Positions 45,820 through 57,407 are shown, counted from the first letter of the stretch. The stretch: DNA of 64,000 bases from Reticulitermes speratus (GCA_021186555.1 JAJKFL010000006.1:4616715-4680714); one strand, 5' to 3'. Numbers and translations: made by a program. Notes: a model not told the origin generated them from the sequence alone.

Positions 45820-47496
45820 CCCAGTCCGTACCGCGCAGTAAACACACTCCGTCTCAGTTATACAAACCAGTCAGTTAATGTTGTACAGTGAAATAATCGC
45901 TGTTTGTTCTGAGATCCACACAAAACACATAAATACAGTTCGTACCGCACAGTAAACACACTCCGTCTCAGTTATACAAACCAGTCAGTTAATGTTGTAC
46001 AGTGAAATAATCGCTGTTTGTTCTGAGATCCACACAAAACACATAAATACAGTTCGTACCGCACAGTAAACACACTCCGTCTCAGTTATACAACCAGTCA
46101 GTTAATGTTGTACAGTGAAATAATCGCTGTTTGTTCTGAGATCCACACAAAACACATAAATACAGTCCGTACCGCGCAGTAAACACACTCCGTCTCAGTT
46201 ATACAAACCAGTCAGTTAATGCTGTACAGTGAAATAATCGCTGTTTGTTCTGAGATCCACACAAAACACATAAATACAGTCCGTACCGCGCAGTAAACAC
46301 ACTCCGTCTCAGTTATACAAACCAGTCAGTTAATGCTGTACAGTGAAATAATCGCTGTTTGTTCTGAGATCCACACAAAACACATAAATACAGTCCGTAC
46401 CGCGCAGTAAACACACTCCGTCTCAGTTATACAAACCAGTCAGTTAATGCTGTACAGTGAAATAATCGCTGTTTGTTCTAAGATCCACACAAAACACATA
46501 AATACAGTTCGTACCGCACAGTAAACACACTCCGTCTCAGTTATACAAACCAGTCAGTTAATGTTGTACAGTGAAATAATCGCTGTTTGTTCTGAGATCC
46601 ACACAAAACACATAAATACAGTCCGTACCGCGCAGTAAACACACTCCGTCTCAGTTATACAAACCAGTCAGTTAATGCTGTACAGTGAAATAATCGCTGT
46701 TTGTTCTGAGATCCACACAAAACACATAAATACAGTCCGTACCGCGCAGTAAACACACTCCGTCTCAGTTATACAAACCAGTCAGTTAATGCTGTACAGT
46801 GAAATAATCGCTGTTTGTTCTGAGATCCACACAAAACACATAAATACAGTCCGTACCGCGCAGTAAACACACTCCGTCTCAGTTATACAAACCAGTCAGT
46901 TAATGCTGTACAGTGAAATAATCGCTGTTTGTTCTAAGATCCACACAAAACACATAAATACAGTTCGTACCGCACAGTAAACACACTCCGTCTCAGTTAT
47001 ACAAACCAGTCAGTTAATGTTGTACAGTGAAATAATCGCTGTTTGTTCTGAGATCCACACAAAACACATAAATACAGCTCGTACCGCGCAGTAAACACAC
47101 TCCGTCTCAGTTATACAAACCAGTCAGTTAATGCTGTACAGTGAAATAATCGCTGTTTGTTCTGAGATCCACACAAAACACATAAATACAGTCCGTACCG
47201 CGCAGTAAACACACTCCGTCTCAGTTATACAAACCAGTCAGTTAATGCTGTACAGTGAAATAATCGCTGTTTGTTCTAAGATCCACACAAAACACATAAA
47301 TACAGTTCGTACCGCACAGTAAACACACTCCGTCTCAGTTATACAAACCAGTCAGTTAATGTTGTACAGTGAAATAATCGCTGTTTGTTCTGAGATCCAC
47401 ACAAAACACATAAATACACTGTGTGGGCAGAACGTACAATTTGTGAATGTTAAACCTCGTGGTACATAAAATAACCACTGGGCTTTAGAGGGTCAA
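45820..47496 (-). repeat. 114-bp satellite array, about 14 units, in a TTAA-type element
   Basis: Starts TTTAAAGACCCAGTCCG and ends with the unique terminal segment and GGGCTTTAGAGGGTCAA (inverse of TTGACCCTCTAAAGCCC). Unit variants (TTCG/GTTG, TCCG/GCTG, TCCG/GCTG/CTAAG) form a recurring four-unit 456-bp block. Confidence 0.93.
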
Positions 47497-47499
47497 AGA

Positions 47500-47985
47500 A
47501 GACAAGCCCAATATTCTGATCACACAAACCTACATTCTGTACAACACACTGCACGATAAGTCGTGTACCACGTTGACACGCTTCGTTAGTGCACTTAGCA
47601 CGTTACGGAGTAGATATGCATAAGAAAACGTAGCTATAACGTTCTAATGAGAAAGAGGTCGTTTGGAAGGCCACGGCGCACATGACTGAACACCATTTAA
47701 CTACGTAATTATTTCCACGGAGCAGAGTCCTCCTTGTGCGGCTAAAACTCGCACAGATACTCAACAGTCTCATTGAATTTTACAGAAATCGATCGAATAC
47801 CACATTTGCCTAGACGGACTGAAAGGAAAGCTCTAGCACTTGTCAGAACAGCCAGTGATCTGGCCCAGTTTCGACTCAATAATCCCCCGATTACATTTCT
47901 ACTAAGTGACCGATGCACCAAACCGTCTGGTGTAATGCAGTAATGAACTCTAGAAAGTAAATGTAAATTTTCCCCTGTGCACTCC
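47500..47985. other. no recognised feature
   Basis: No exon, RNA gene or repeat family recognised. Confidence 0.35.
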
Positions 47986-47989
47986 ATGA

Positions 47990-48235
47990 AAGCGTATTGG
48001 GAACTTCATGCATAGCTCCACTCATTCTTAACCTAGACACTGGATGGCGATTAGTAGTTAATTTCACACCCTGGCCACTTTATCCCCAGGGTTACAGCTC
48101 CTTCCCCGAGGATAAAGTCGCCGGGGCGTGAAATTGACCATCCACCTCCATACTGAGCCGAGGTTAAAATGCCTGGTGCCATACCTCCGTTTCCCCTACG
48201 CCTTCATGGCATAGTACTTAAGTATAGGGAAAACG
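47990..48235. repeat. inverted pair of SINE A2 3' fragments
   Basis: Reverse piece (CATAGCTCCACTCATTCTTA, CCTGGCCACTTTATCCCC) meets a forward piece (GATAAAGTCGCCGGGGCGTG, ACCTCCGTTTCCCCTACGCC) at about 48110. Confidence 0.6.
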
Positions 48236-48239
48236 TGTA

Positions 48240-50407
48240 GACCCGGACTGCAATCCCAGGTCAGCCATATGTAACTTGCGGTGGACAAAGTGGCACTGGG
48301 ACAGGTTTGCTCCCAGTACTCCGGGTTTCCCCTGTCAGTATCATTCCACCAATGCTCCATACTCATTCATACATCTACCACCAACGCTGTATAATGTTTC
48401 TCTCCCAGTACTTCAGTTTTCCCCTGTCAGTATCACTCCACCAATGCCCCATACTCATTCATACATGTACCACCGACGCTGTATAATGTTTCTCTGCCAG
48501 TACTTCAGTTTTCCCCTGTCAGTATCATTGCACCAATGCTCCACACTCATTCATACATGTACCACCGACGCTGTATAATGTTTCTCTCCCAGTACTTCAG
48601 TTTTCCCCTGTCAGTATCATTGCACCAATGCTCCACACTCATTCATACATCTACCACCAACGCTGTATAATGTTTCTCTCCCAGTACTTCAGTTTCCCCT
48701 GTCAGCATCATTCCACCAACGCTCCATACTCATTCATACATCTACCACCAACGCTGTATAATGTTTCTCTCCCAGTACTTCAGTTTTCCCCTGTCAGTAT
48801 CATTCCACCAACGCTCCATACTCATTCATACATCTACCACCAACGCTGTATAATGTTTTTCTCCCAGTACTTCAGTTTTCCCCTGTCAGTATCATTGCAC
48901 CAATGCTCCATACTCATTCATACATCTACCACCAACGCTGTATAATGTTTTTCTCCCAGTACTTCAGTTTTCCCCTGTCAGTATCATTGCACCAATGCTC
49001 CATACTCATTCATACATCTACCACCAACGCTGTATAATGTTTCTCTCCCAGTACTTCAGTTTTCCCCTGTCAGTATCATTGCACCAATGCTCCACACTCA
49101 TTCATACATCTACCACCAACGCTGTATAATGTTTTTCTCCCAGTACTTCAGTTTTCCCCTGTCAGTATCATTGCACCAATGCTCCATACTCATTCATACA
49201 TCTACCACCAACGCTGTATAATGTTTCTCTCCCAGTACTTCAGTTTTCCCCTGTCAGTATCATTGCACCAATGCTCCACACTCATTCATACATCTACCAC
49301 CAACGCTGTATAATGTTTCTCTCCCAGTACTTCAGTTTCCCCTGTCAGTATCATTCCACCAAGCTCCATACTCATTCATACATCTACCACCAACGCTGTA
49401 TAATGTTTCTCTCCCAGTACTTCAGTTTTCCCCTGTCAGTATCATTCCACCAACGCTCCATACTCATTCATACATCTACCACCAACGCTGTATAATGTTT
49501 TTCTCCCAGTACTTCAGTTTTCCCCTGTCAGTATCATTCCACCAACGCTCCATACTCATTCATACATCTACCACCAACGCTGTATAATGTTTTTCTCCCA
49601 GTACTTCAGTTTTCCCCTGTCAGTATCATTCACCAACGCTCCATACTGATTCATACATCTACCACCAACGCTGTATAATGTTTTCTCCCAGTACTTCAGT
49701 TTTCCCCTGTCAGTATCATTCCACCAATGCCCATACTCATTCATACATCTACCACCAACGCTGTATAATGTTTTTCTCCCAGTACTTCAGTTTTCCCCTG
49801 TCAGTATCATTCCACCAATGCTCCATACTCATTCATACATCTACCACCAACGCTGTATAATGTTCTCTCCCAGTACTTCAGTTTTCCCCTGTCAGTATCA
49901 TTCCACCAATGCCCATACTCATTCATACATCTACCACCAACGCTGTATAATGTTTTCTCCCAGTACTTCAGTTTTCCCCTGTCAGTATCATTCCACCAAT
50001 GCTCCATACTCATTCATACATCTACCACCAACGCTGTATAATGTTTCTCTCCCAGTACTTCAGTTTCCCCTGTCAGTATCATTCCACCAATGCTCCATAC
50101 TCATTCATACATCTACCACCAACGCTGTATAATGATTCTCTCCCAGTACTTCAGTTTTCCCCTGTCAGTATCATTCCACCAATGCCCCATACTCATTCAT
50201 ACATCTACCACCAACGCTGTATAATGTTTCTCTCCCAGTACTTCAGTTTCCCCTGTCAGTATCATTCCACCAATGCTCCATACTCATTCATACATCTACC
50301 ACCAACGCTGTATAATGTTTCTCTCCCAGTACTTCAGTTTCCCCTGTCAGTATCATTCCACCAATGCCCCATACTCATTCATACATCTACCACCAACGCT
50401 GTACAAT
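48240..50407 (+). repeat. 92-bp tandem array, about 23 units, grown from a SINE B 3' part
   Basis: 48240-48360 is recognisable SINE B (ATCCCAGGTCAGCCATATG, GGTGGACAAAGTGGCACTGG). Its tail CCAGTACTTCAGTTTTCCCC, TGTCAGTATCATTCCACCAA, TGCTCCATACTCATTCATAC then recurs every 92 bp (for example 48407, 48499, 48591), joined by ATCTACCACCAACGCTGTAT and AATGTTTCTCT. Short open frames in it are not genes. Confidence 0.95.
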
Positions 50408-50409
50408 AA

Positions 50410-50880
50410 CGAATGACGCAATGCGTGGACCTCCTTCTCCTCCTAATGTCCACATGACGTAGTGCTTCATGAAGCACAGGAAAATTTCAGCGTTTTGCTA
50501 CAGGAAATTCTTCGGGAAACGATAAGAAAAGTGTACAGCCTGTTTCAACATGGAACAACTTAAGTCAGGAAAAAGCATGAAAGACTACAGTTCGGTACTC
50601 AGAAAGTTACGAACACTACGTTGCATCACTACGAAAGACGACAATACTGTGGCGTGTCACAACGGAAACACTTGTCCGTTGACGCATAGATGTTCCGACT
50701 TATGTTCTGTCCTGCACGCAACCTGCATTGTTACGTTGTGTAGGCACGGTATGATTACCGCTAGTACGCACAGCACGCACCAACTGCACACAATTCGTTA
50801 CCCCACACAGTCATTTGCGTTTCCCACAATCTTGCCTGAACAGAACAGCAGGCTAACTTAACCAACGACACGCCGCTTTG
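50410..50880. other. no recognised feature
   Basis: A plus-strand open frame of 103 codons (50550-50861) has no recognised domain or splice support. Confidence 0.4.
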
Positions 50881-50882
50881 TA

Positions 50883-50960
50883 CAGGGTATACACAAAAGA
50901 ATGGTGCGGTGTCAATAGTATTCACTATTGAAACCGCACCATTCTTTTCTGTATACCCTG
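50883..50960. mobile_element. 78-bp palindromic MITE
   Basis: TA-flanked perfect-looking palindrome: CAGGGTATACACAAAAGAAT, GGTGCGGTGTCAATAGT, inverse to ACTATTGAAACCGCACC, ATTCTTTTCTGTATACCCTG. Confidence 0.9.
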
Positions 50961-51063
50961 TATATTCTTTCCAATTAATTACCGTCTAACCAACATCCAA
51001 ATCCAATTAATAACATCAGCCAACTTAACGCACTTAATAAAATACATTCGTGAAGAAGTATAA

Positions 51064-51107
51064 AACTCCTACATGTTTCGGCACCGGGATGCCATCATCA
51101 GGGAGTT
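51064..51107 (-). ncRNA. hammerhead ribozyme motif, type I, complete
   Basis: Minus strand: stem I AACTCC (51107-51102) with GGAGTT (51069-51064); CTGATGA (51101-51095); bulged T; stem II GGCATC/GGTGCC (six pairs with one wobble), loop CC; GAAA (51079-51076); stem III C-AT-G; T16.1 and A17 (51070) before the predicted cleavage. Confidence 0.72.
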
Positions 51108-51500
51108 ATTCAGAACAAAGGATTACAAGTCCAACACGCCAATCTAGGCATTACGTCGCGCTTATTGCAATGATTAAAATTAAAATGATTTTAATGATTC
51201 CAATAAGGGCTACGTAATACCTACATTTTTGGACTTGTACTCCTTTGAGATCTGTGCTCTTCTGGGATATTACGCAGCGTCGAGTGGTAATCCTTTACAG
51301 ACGTTTCGGGACAACGTATTTGTCCCATCTTCAAGGTTCTACTTGGACTTCTTGACCCTTGAAGATGGGACAGATACGTTGTCCCGAAACGTCAGTACAG
51401 AACTAACAATCGACGCTGTGTAATATCCCAGAAGAGCGCAGATCTCATCAACATCGCGGAGGAAGCCTGAAATCACGGATTGTACTCTTTTGTTCCGAAT

Positions 51501-51544
51501 AACTCCCTGATGATGGCACGCCGGTGCCGAAACATGTAGGAGTT
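51501..51544 (+). ncRNA. hammerhead ribozyme motif, type I, complete
   Basis: Stem I AACTCC (51501-51506) with GGAGTT (51539-51544); CTGATGA (51507-51513); bulged T; stem II GGCAC/GTGCC; GAAA (51529-51532); ACATGT minimal stem III; A17 at 51538. Mirror image of the motif at 51064-51107. Its stem II loop region differs in sequence (C-G instead of U-G), so helix pairing is kept despite change. Confidence 0.75.
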
Positions 51545-51599
51545 GTGTACTTGTTCATTAATGCATTTCATTAAGTGAACAAGTTGATTAATGTATTAA

Positions 51600-51836
51600 T
51601 TATGAGAATATGCACGGTATGACTTGGAAGACCTAGACGTAGATGGGAGGATAATATTAGAATGGATCTTCAAGAAGTGGGATGGGGGGCGTGGACTGGA
51701 TTGATCTGGCTCAGGATAGGGACAGGTGGCGGGCTGTTGTGAGTGCGGTAATGAACCTTCGGGTTACATAAAACGCGGGGAATTTCTTGACTAGCTGAGG
51801 ACCTGCTAGCTTCTCAAGAAGGACTGTGCTACATGG

Positions 51837-51873
<37 letters not shown>

Positions 51874-51875
51874 TA
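51600..51875 (+). pseudogene. LINE 3' end with (TTAG)n tail
   Basis: Coding tail [23 protein letters not shown], then TGGACTGGATTGATCTGGCT, CAGGTGGCGGGCTGTTGTG, AACCTTCGGGTTACATAAAA and TACATGGAG followed by eight TTAG repeats. This is the single-copy ancestor-like form of the 18.3-19.7 kb array. Confidence 0.82.
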
Positions 51876-51984
51876 TGCACGGTGTGAATAAGACAAAAAA
51901 CCCACATCCAAGCTCAAATTCTCAGATACTGCCCGCCTCGCAACACAAACCACACGTAAAACACAGCATCATTATTTTTGCTAA

Positions 51985-52312
51985 CTTACAACTTGAGACT
52001 CTGACCGCGGCACTGACCGTCGCACTGACCGCCGCACTGACCGCATAACCTCCACTTTAGACTCTGACCGCGGCACTGACCGTCGCACTGACCGCCGCAC
52101 TGACCGCATAACCTCCACTTTAGACTCTGACCGCCGCACTGACCGCATAACCTCCACTTTAGACTCTGACCGCCGCACTGACCGCGGCACTGACCGCATA
52201 ACCTCCACTTTAGACTCTGACCGCCGCACTGACCGCCGCACTGACCGCATAACCTCCACTTTAGACTCTGACCGCCGCACTGACCGCCGCACTGACCGCA
52301 TAACCTCCACTT
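51985..52312. repeat. GACCGC minisatellite
   Basis: A 12-bp unit (CTGACCGCCGCA) nested in 50-86-bp blocks separated by TAACCTCCACTTTAGACTC. The minus-strand Arg/Ser-rich open frame is a by-product. Confidence 0.93.
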
Positions 52313-52384
52313 CCTTTTACTTCATCCTCGCCCCCGCTTCCTCATGCCGCAAGTCACATGTTTGTCTGTCACAGTAAAAGGCGA

Positions 52385-52560
52385 AGGTAAAGTTGTCCCT
52401 GTCCACGCCATGAAGGCATATGGCCGGGGGGGGGGGGGGTGTTGAGGTACAACTCCACTCATTCTTGATCTAGCCAGTGCTAACAACAGCAACCGGAATA
52501 CTTCAGTCGACATAAGACTAAATGACTACTCTGCAAACAGCGCTATCGAGGGGCTGGGGT
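52385..52560 (-). repeat. SINE A2 remnant and G-run
   Basis: AAAGTTGTCCCTGTCCACGC, CATGAAGGCATATGG, G-run 52424-52438, CAACTCCACTCATTCTTG. Truncated. Confidence 0.55.
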
Positions 52561-52600
52561 ACGGTTCACGGCAGATGCAATATATATATATATATATATA

Positions 52601-52780
52601 CAGTCGAACCCGGTTATAACGACATCGGTTTATACGACACGTCGTCTAAAGCGTCAGATATTCTGTGGTACCAATTAATCCCTCACTGTTAACCATAACG
52701 TTACACTACTCGGTTATAACAACACCCGTTTATAACGACACAAAATATTCAGTCCCCTTAATAAAGTTATAACCGAGTTC

Positions 52781-52784
<4 letters not shown>
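52601..52784. mobile_element. Tc1/mariner-type MITE in an AT microsatellite
   Basis: CAGTCGAACCCGGTTATAAC (start) and GTTATAACCGAGTTCGACT (end) are inverted termini in (AT)n. The interior matches the inverse of 30246-30730 without the SINE. Confidence 0.88.
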
Positions 52785-52814
<30 letters not shown>

Positions 52815-52818
<4 letters not shown>

Positions 52819-53278
52819 GTATATATTGTTTCTTTCTCTAAACCGTCCGGACCGGCTCCAGCGATCACGCGGTACCGGGCGGACATAAAGCTGACAGCTA
52901 TGTTGCAAGGTTCTTCTGGACAGGCCGATGGTCCTTCAGGCGAAGAAATTTCCTGCCTTTTAGCCTCAAACGAGATCCGTGCACACAGCTCGAAACATTC
53001 CGAAATGACTCGCCTCGAGTAAAAGAATCCCCACCGCCACAAACAATCCCCACAGCCATGACTGGAGAATTATTCAGCATCTTTCATTGAAGCCGCTGGC
53101 CTCAAAATTAAAGCAAAAGATAGTGTTCACGTGCCAATTCTGTGTACATCAGATAATCGGGTCTCGAAACTCTACGGTTTGACAGCCTCTGCTACCAAAC
53201 GTCCTAATTAACAAATTAGCTACAATCTTCATCCTCTTCAGGTAAGCTTTCAGAAGCAACCCTCAGCCTGTTAGATAG
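52815..53278. other. no recognised feature
   Basis: Overlapping short frames without splice or domain support. Confidence 0.35.
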
Positions 53279-53279
53279 A

Positions 53280-53700
53280 TAATTAGGCCTAAGAGAGACG
53301 AGGTGACAGGAGACTGGATGAGTTTGCATTATGAGGAGCTTCATAATCTGTGCTCCTGGCCAAATATTATTCGAGTGATCAAATCAAGAAGAATGGGATG
53401 GGCGCGGCATGTGGAACGTATGGGGGGAAAAGAGAAGCGAATGTGTTTTGGTGGGGAAACCTGAAGGAAACAGACCACTTGGAAGACCTAGACGTGGATG
53501 ATATCAAAATGGATCTTCAAGAAATACGATGGGGGAATTGTTGACTGGATTGATCTGGCTCAGGATTGGGACACACGCCGGGGTCTTGTGAATACGGTGA
53601 TGAACATTCGGCTTATATAAAATGCGGGGAATTTCTTAACTAACTGAAGTACTACTAGTTTATCAAGAAGGACTAAGCTGCATGCAGTTGGTTGTTAACA
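53280..53700 (+). pseudogene. LINE 3' end including C-terminal coding remnant
   Basis: GAGGAGCTTCATAATCTGTG, then VIKSRRMGWARHVERMG-like coding, CACTTGGAAGACCTAGACGT, GACTGGATTGATCTGGCTC and AATGCGGGGAATTTCTTAAC, same order as at 51600-51875. Frameshifted, no active domain. Confidence 0.78.
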
Positions 53701-53799
53701 CACAGCCTGCAAGTGTTCCATTTTCACATCGGCGTGTGTTCATGTTTTAAATTTGGGTGTTGCACCATATGGTCTTGGAAGCAGATACCATCGTTTCGT

Positions 53800-53880
53800 A
53801 GGAACATGCAGGGTCGACCTGAAGAAGGAGGCAGCATGTTCATTCGAAACGTTGGTATCCATCACCCAGACCTACAAGTT
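53800..53880 (+). repeat. decayed hammerhead-derived repeat
   Basis: CTGAAGAAGGAGGCAGCATG then TTCATTCGAAACGTTGGTA. Core halves are present, but stems I and II do not pair. Confidence 0.5.
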
Positions 53881-54144
53881 GTCACAATTAATATGACAAC
53901 ACCAAACCTTAACCTGTTTAAAAAAGTCCTCATCGACTTCATAAATTTTCTGCCACTAGTTGGCCTGAACAGCCACCAGCAGCTTGGTAGCAAGTGGAAA
54001 AGCAGAGAGGCCTACAGACCAAGGAACTACTGGAGCGCTGTTACAGGTAATGACGCTTCTGCCACACGTTGTTTTGTGTCATGACAGTGACGTCGACAAA
54101 TGATGATCATGAAACACCGATAAGTAGGCGTGATAGAGTGTCTT

Positions 54145-54425
54145 TTTTTTTCTTTTTTTCTTCTTTCCAATTGCTCGACAGCCCCTTTGAGGGCCTAGGC
54201 CGCCTCATTTTTCGAGGCTTCACGATCACACACTTTTAGACACACCACACTCGGTAGGACTCTTCTGAACGAGTGACCAGCTCGATGCAGAGACCTCTAC
54301 CTGACAACACACAACACTCACAACAGACAGACATCCATGCCCTAGGCGGGATTCGAACCCACAATCCCAGTAAGCGAGCGGCCGTAGACCCACGCCTTAG
54401 ACCGCACGGCCACTGGGATCGTTGA
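54145..54425 (-). repeat. SINE D, full length
   Basis: T-rich end, ATTGCTCGACAGCCCCTTTG, CGCCTCATTTTTCGAGGCTT, GAGACCTCTACCTGACAACA, GATTCGAACCCACAATCCC, TTAGACCGCACGGCCACTGG. Confidence 0.88.
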
Positions 54426-54429
54426 TGGA

Positions 54430-54895
54430 GTGTCTTTACAACCGCAAAATGCGTTTAACGACTCTAGAGACGTCTTTATACGTGCGACCTTTGAGAAAAT
54501 GGAGATGAATCATTGGGTTCCACACACAGGCCAGGTAACCAACTGCCAGTTTTTCATGAAGGAGTTAGTACAAACCTCCCACTGAGAATAAGTACAGAAA
54601 TCCCCTTAAAATATGTACTTTCTTTGGGTCCTCGTTTTTCCGTTACATGTGCTGCGTCGCCGACCGGCTTTTCGAAAGAGCGTAGCGGTCTCACCTTCAA
54701 GGGTCGAATGTTCTGTTTCATTCTTCATTAGTCTTTCGACCCTTGACAATTTCTAATTACTACGCTTATCGAAACGGGCAACAGTCATCTAGTGACGCGA
54801 CGCCATATTCCAGAAGAGCAAAGACCTCTACTCCACCGATGAAAAATTAAAATTTCTATTTTCGTTATCTCTTGGTGTAGTGATGTCCTGTGGAT
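54430..54895. other. no recognised feature
   Basis: No gene support. A half-repeat ATATTCCAGAAGAGCAAAG near 54808 resembles the fold-back arm. Confidence 0.35.
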
Positions 54896-54899
54896 CCGC

Positions 54900-55115
54900 A
54901 GGCTCTAATGGGCCCAAATTTCATATCCAGGAAAATGAATGGATATGGAACATTGGTACAATGGCAACTAGCAGGTGAAACCTAAAGTGCTTATAAGAAC
55001 CTGTCCCAGTGCAAATCTGTACAGTAGAAACCCCGGGTGGGCTCCGCTGATTCTGAAACAGCACCCGCGCAGTGTGAAGCCGGCAATTAACCACATGAAC
55101 GGTGGCACACCCACC
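54900..55115 (-). repeat. diverged SINE B-like copy
   Basis: GGAACATTGGTACAATGGCA, CTGTCCCAGTGCAAATCTG, CCCGGGTGGGCTCCG and AACCACATGAACGGTGGCAC align in order with SINE B. Confidence 0.5.
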
Positions 55116-55326
55116 AGTTACTGCTGCGCACTTCGTCACCCTCTGGCGTTTCCGAACTGCTTACAAGACGCAACCCGCATCGTAATTCAAACGACACTCT
55201 CACCCGTATCAGCTGAGGGAAGCATTGCAGAAACCCGAGGTAGCATGTTGCAAGGCTAACCAGGTCACCGAATACCTTCACTCTCACAGCCGGAATATAG
55301 CCCTCCACTGTAACGACCGTTAGATA

Positions 55327-56175
55327 TTAACCCTCTAAAGCCCAGTGGTTACTATACGTACCATCAGGTTTAACATTCACAAACTCTACGTTCTGCCATT
55401 TATGTATTGTATGGATCTTACAACAAACAGCGACTATTTCACTGTACAACATTAACTGACTGGTTTGTATAACTGAGATGGAGTGTGTTTACTGCGCGGT
55501 ACGGACTGAATCTTTGTATATTAACCCTTTAAAGCGCAGTGGTTACTATATGTACCACCAGTTTAACATTCAACAATTCTACGTTCTGCCCACACAGTGT
55601 ATTTATGTGTTTTGTGTGGATCTCAGAACAAACAGCGATTATTTCACTGTACAGCGTTAACTGACTGGTTTGTATAACTGAGACGGAGTGTGTTTACTGC
55701 GCGGTACGGACTGTATTTATGTGTTTTGTGTGGATCTCAGAACAAACAGCGATTATTTTACTGTACAGCATTAACTGACTGGTTTGTATAACTGAGACGG
55801 AGTGTGTTTACTGCGCGGTACGGACTGTATTTATGTGTTTTGTGTGGATCTCAGAACAAACAGCGATTATTTTACTGTACAGCATTAACTGACTGGTTTG
55901 TATAACTGAGACGGAGTGTGTTTACTGCGCGGTACGGACTGTATTTATGTGTTTTGTGTGGATCTCAGAACAAACAGCGATTATTTTACTGTACAGCATT
56001 AACTGACTGGTTTGTGTAACTGAGACGGAGTGTGTTTGCTGCGCGGTACGGACTGTATTTATGTGTTTTGTGTGGATCTCAGAACAAACAGCGATTATTT
56101 CACTGTACAACATTAACTGACTGGTTTGTATAACTGAGACGGAGTGTGTTTACTGCGCGGTACGGATTCAGTCTG
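55327..56175 (+). repeat. two adjacent copies of the 114-bp-satellite element
   Basis: The first copy starts TTAACCCTCTAAAGCCCAG (55327), has a single unit and ends GGACTGAATCTTTG (about 55517). A second starts TTAACCCTTTAAAGCGCAG (55521) and has about five units. These show the unexpanded and expanded forms side by side. Confidence 0.9.
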
Positions 56176-56261
56176 TAACTATAACTCAGGCAAATCTTCA
56201 TCTTTATAAAGATTACAAGCGAAAGCTATGACAGCGAAAAAAGTAGCAGTGTAAAAAAAGT

Positions 56262-56518
56262 AGGTACAGATCCACGCATTTTGACCTCTACACTAGATGG
56301 AGGGAAGATGTGAGCTTTACACTGTCGCCACTTTACTCCAACAGAAGAGCCCCTGGTACCCACTGGACAAGAGTCTGGGGGGGGGGGGGCCAGAGCTGCT
56401 CTTGACGCTGTGAAGTGAAGAAAAATGTCTAATCACGACCCAGCCGGGAATCTAACTCCGATCTATCGGTTGTTCATCCCGTAATCGTGTCGCTGTTACG
56501 ACTGGATTATCCCGGCTA
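56262..56518 (-). repeat. SINE A2
   Basis: TTTTGACCTCTACACTAGAT, CGCCACTTTACTCC, CCCCTGGTACCCACTGGACA, G-run, head ending GACTGGATTATCCCGGCT. Confidence 0.65.
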
Positions 56519-56834
56519 TTTTCTAAGTTGGAAGACAGTGAGAAGTGACAGAGTCAAGTGGCACTTGGACGTTCCGACATTGCAATCTCTTGCTAGTGCT
56601 GTCAGATACAGCCCACAAAATACACGTCTGGGTTATACAGCGTTCAGAAATTTGTGATTCCGAATATATTATTAAATGACAGTTACGCCTCTTGACGTTT
56701 TGTCCACCTAGATAACATTTACTACGTTACACAGTAATAAACTTCTGCACTTTCAAAACACGTAACACACATTCAGGCCTGCATATGAACATGAAAATGA
56801 TGTTCTGACTTGTGTGGATGTGAAGACTGCTGTC

Positions 56835-56985
56835 TCCTGGAATATGACAGCTTGTGGTTTTGTAGACATGTACCAACGTTTCGGAGGAACCTGATACCTT
56901 TATCTCCTTCAGGGTAGACGGATAAGGTTCCACCGAAACGCTTGCATCTTTCTAGCAGATTACACGGCGTCATAAGCCAGACGAC
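56835..56985. repeat. hammerhead-derived fold-back, decayed
   Basis: ACCAACGTTTCGGAGGAACC and, inverted, GGTTCCACCGAAACGCTTG, with CTCCTTCAGGGTAGA in the centre and GATTACACGGCGTCATA outside. The minus core is CTGAAGG. Confidence 0.6.
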
Positions 56986-57056
56986 CAACCGCTTAACGTT
57001 CCATAGTGAAGTTCCATAGTGAAAAAATAGCTGTTTACGGTAACAATCATATGAAG

Positions 57057-57316
57057 GTGAAGGTAAAGGTAAAGGTCACCCCCATAACAGGCCACGAAAG
57101 CCCAGAGGGGGGTAGAGGTATAGCTCTACTCTTTCTTTAACCTCGGCGCTAGGTGGAGTGGGTGGTCAACTCCACGCCCCGGACGCTTTACCCCCGGGAA
57201 AGACACCCGGTACCCCTTATACAGGAGGCTGGGTGGGGCCCAGGGTCGGGCTGCAGCTGTGAGAAAAATCTCGCCCGCACCGGGACTCGATCCCTGGACC
57301 CTCCAGCCCGGCCCGT
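57057..57316 (-). repeat. SINE A with target duplication
   Basis: AATCATATGAAG (57045-57056) and AATCACATGAAG (57317-57328) flank a reverse SINE A whose A-box end is lost (ends at CCAGCCCGGCCCGT). Confidence 0.82.
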
Positions 57317-57407
57317 AATCACATGAAGCACATAATTCAGCTTCTTGATCGCGTTGAAGTTGTTACAGGCACTTACTACTTGGTTTTAAATGGCTAAACC
57401 TTTAAAC

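Larger units (their letters stand above)
51055..51560. mobile_element. nested fold-back element with two opposed hammerhead motifs
   Basis: Outer arms (51060-51125 and 51490-51550) are inverse copies around ACTCCTACATGTTTCGGCAC. Inside, 51245-51450 is a second fold-back: GAGATCTGTGCTCTTCTGGG, GACGTTTCGGGACAACGTAT and their inverses. No protein-coding capacity. Confidence 0.85.

Noticed and set aside
51320..51405. Additional active hammerheads in the inner fold-back (TTGAAGATGGGAC...GTCCCGAAACGTC)
   Set aside because: Both arms read CTTGAAGA, which breaks the CUGA core; treated as decayed.
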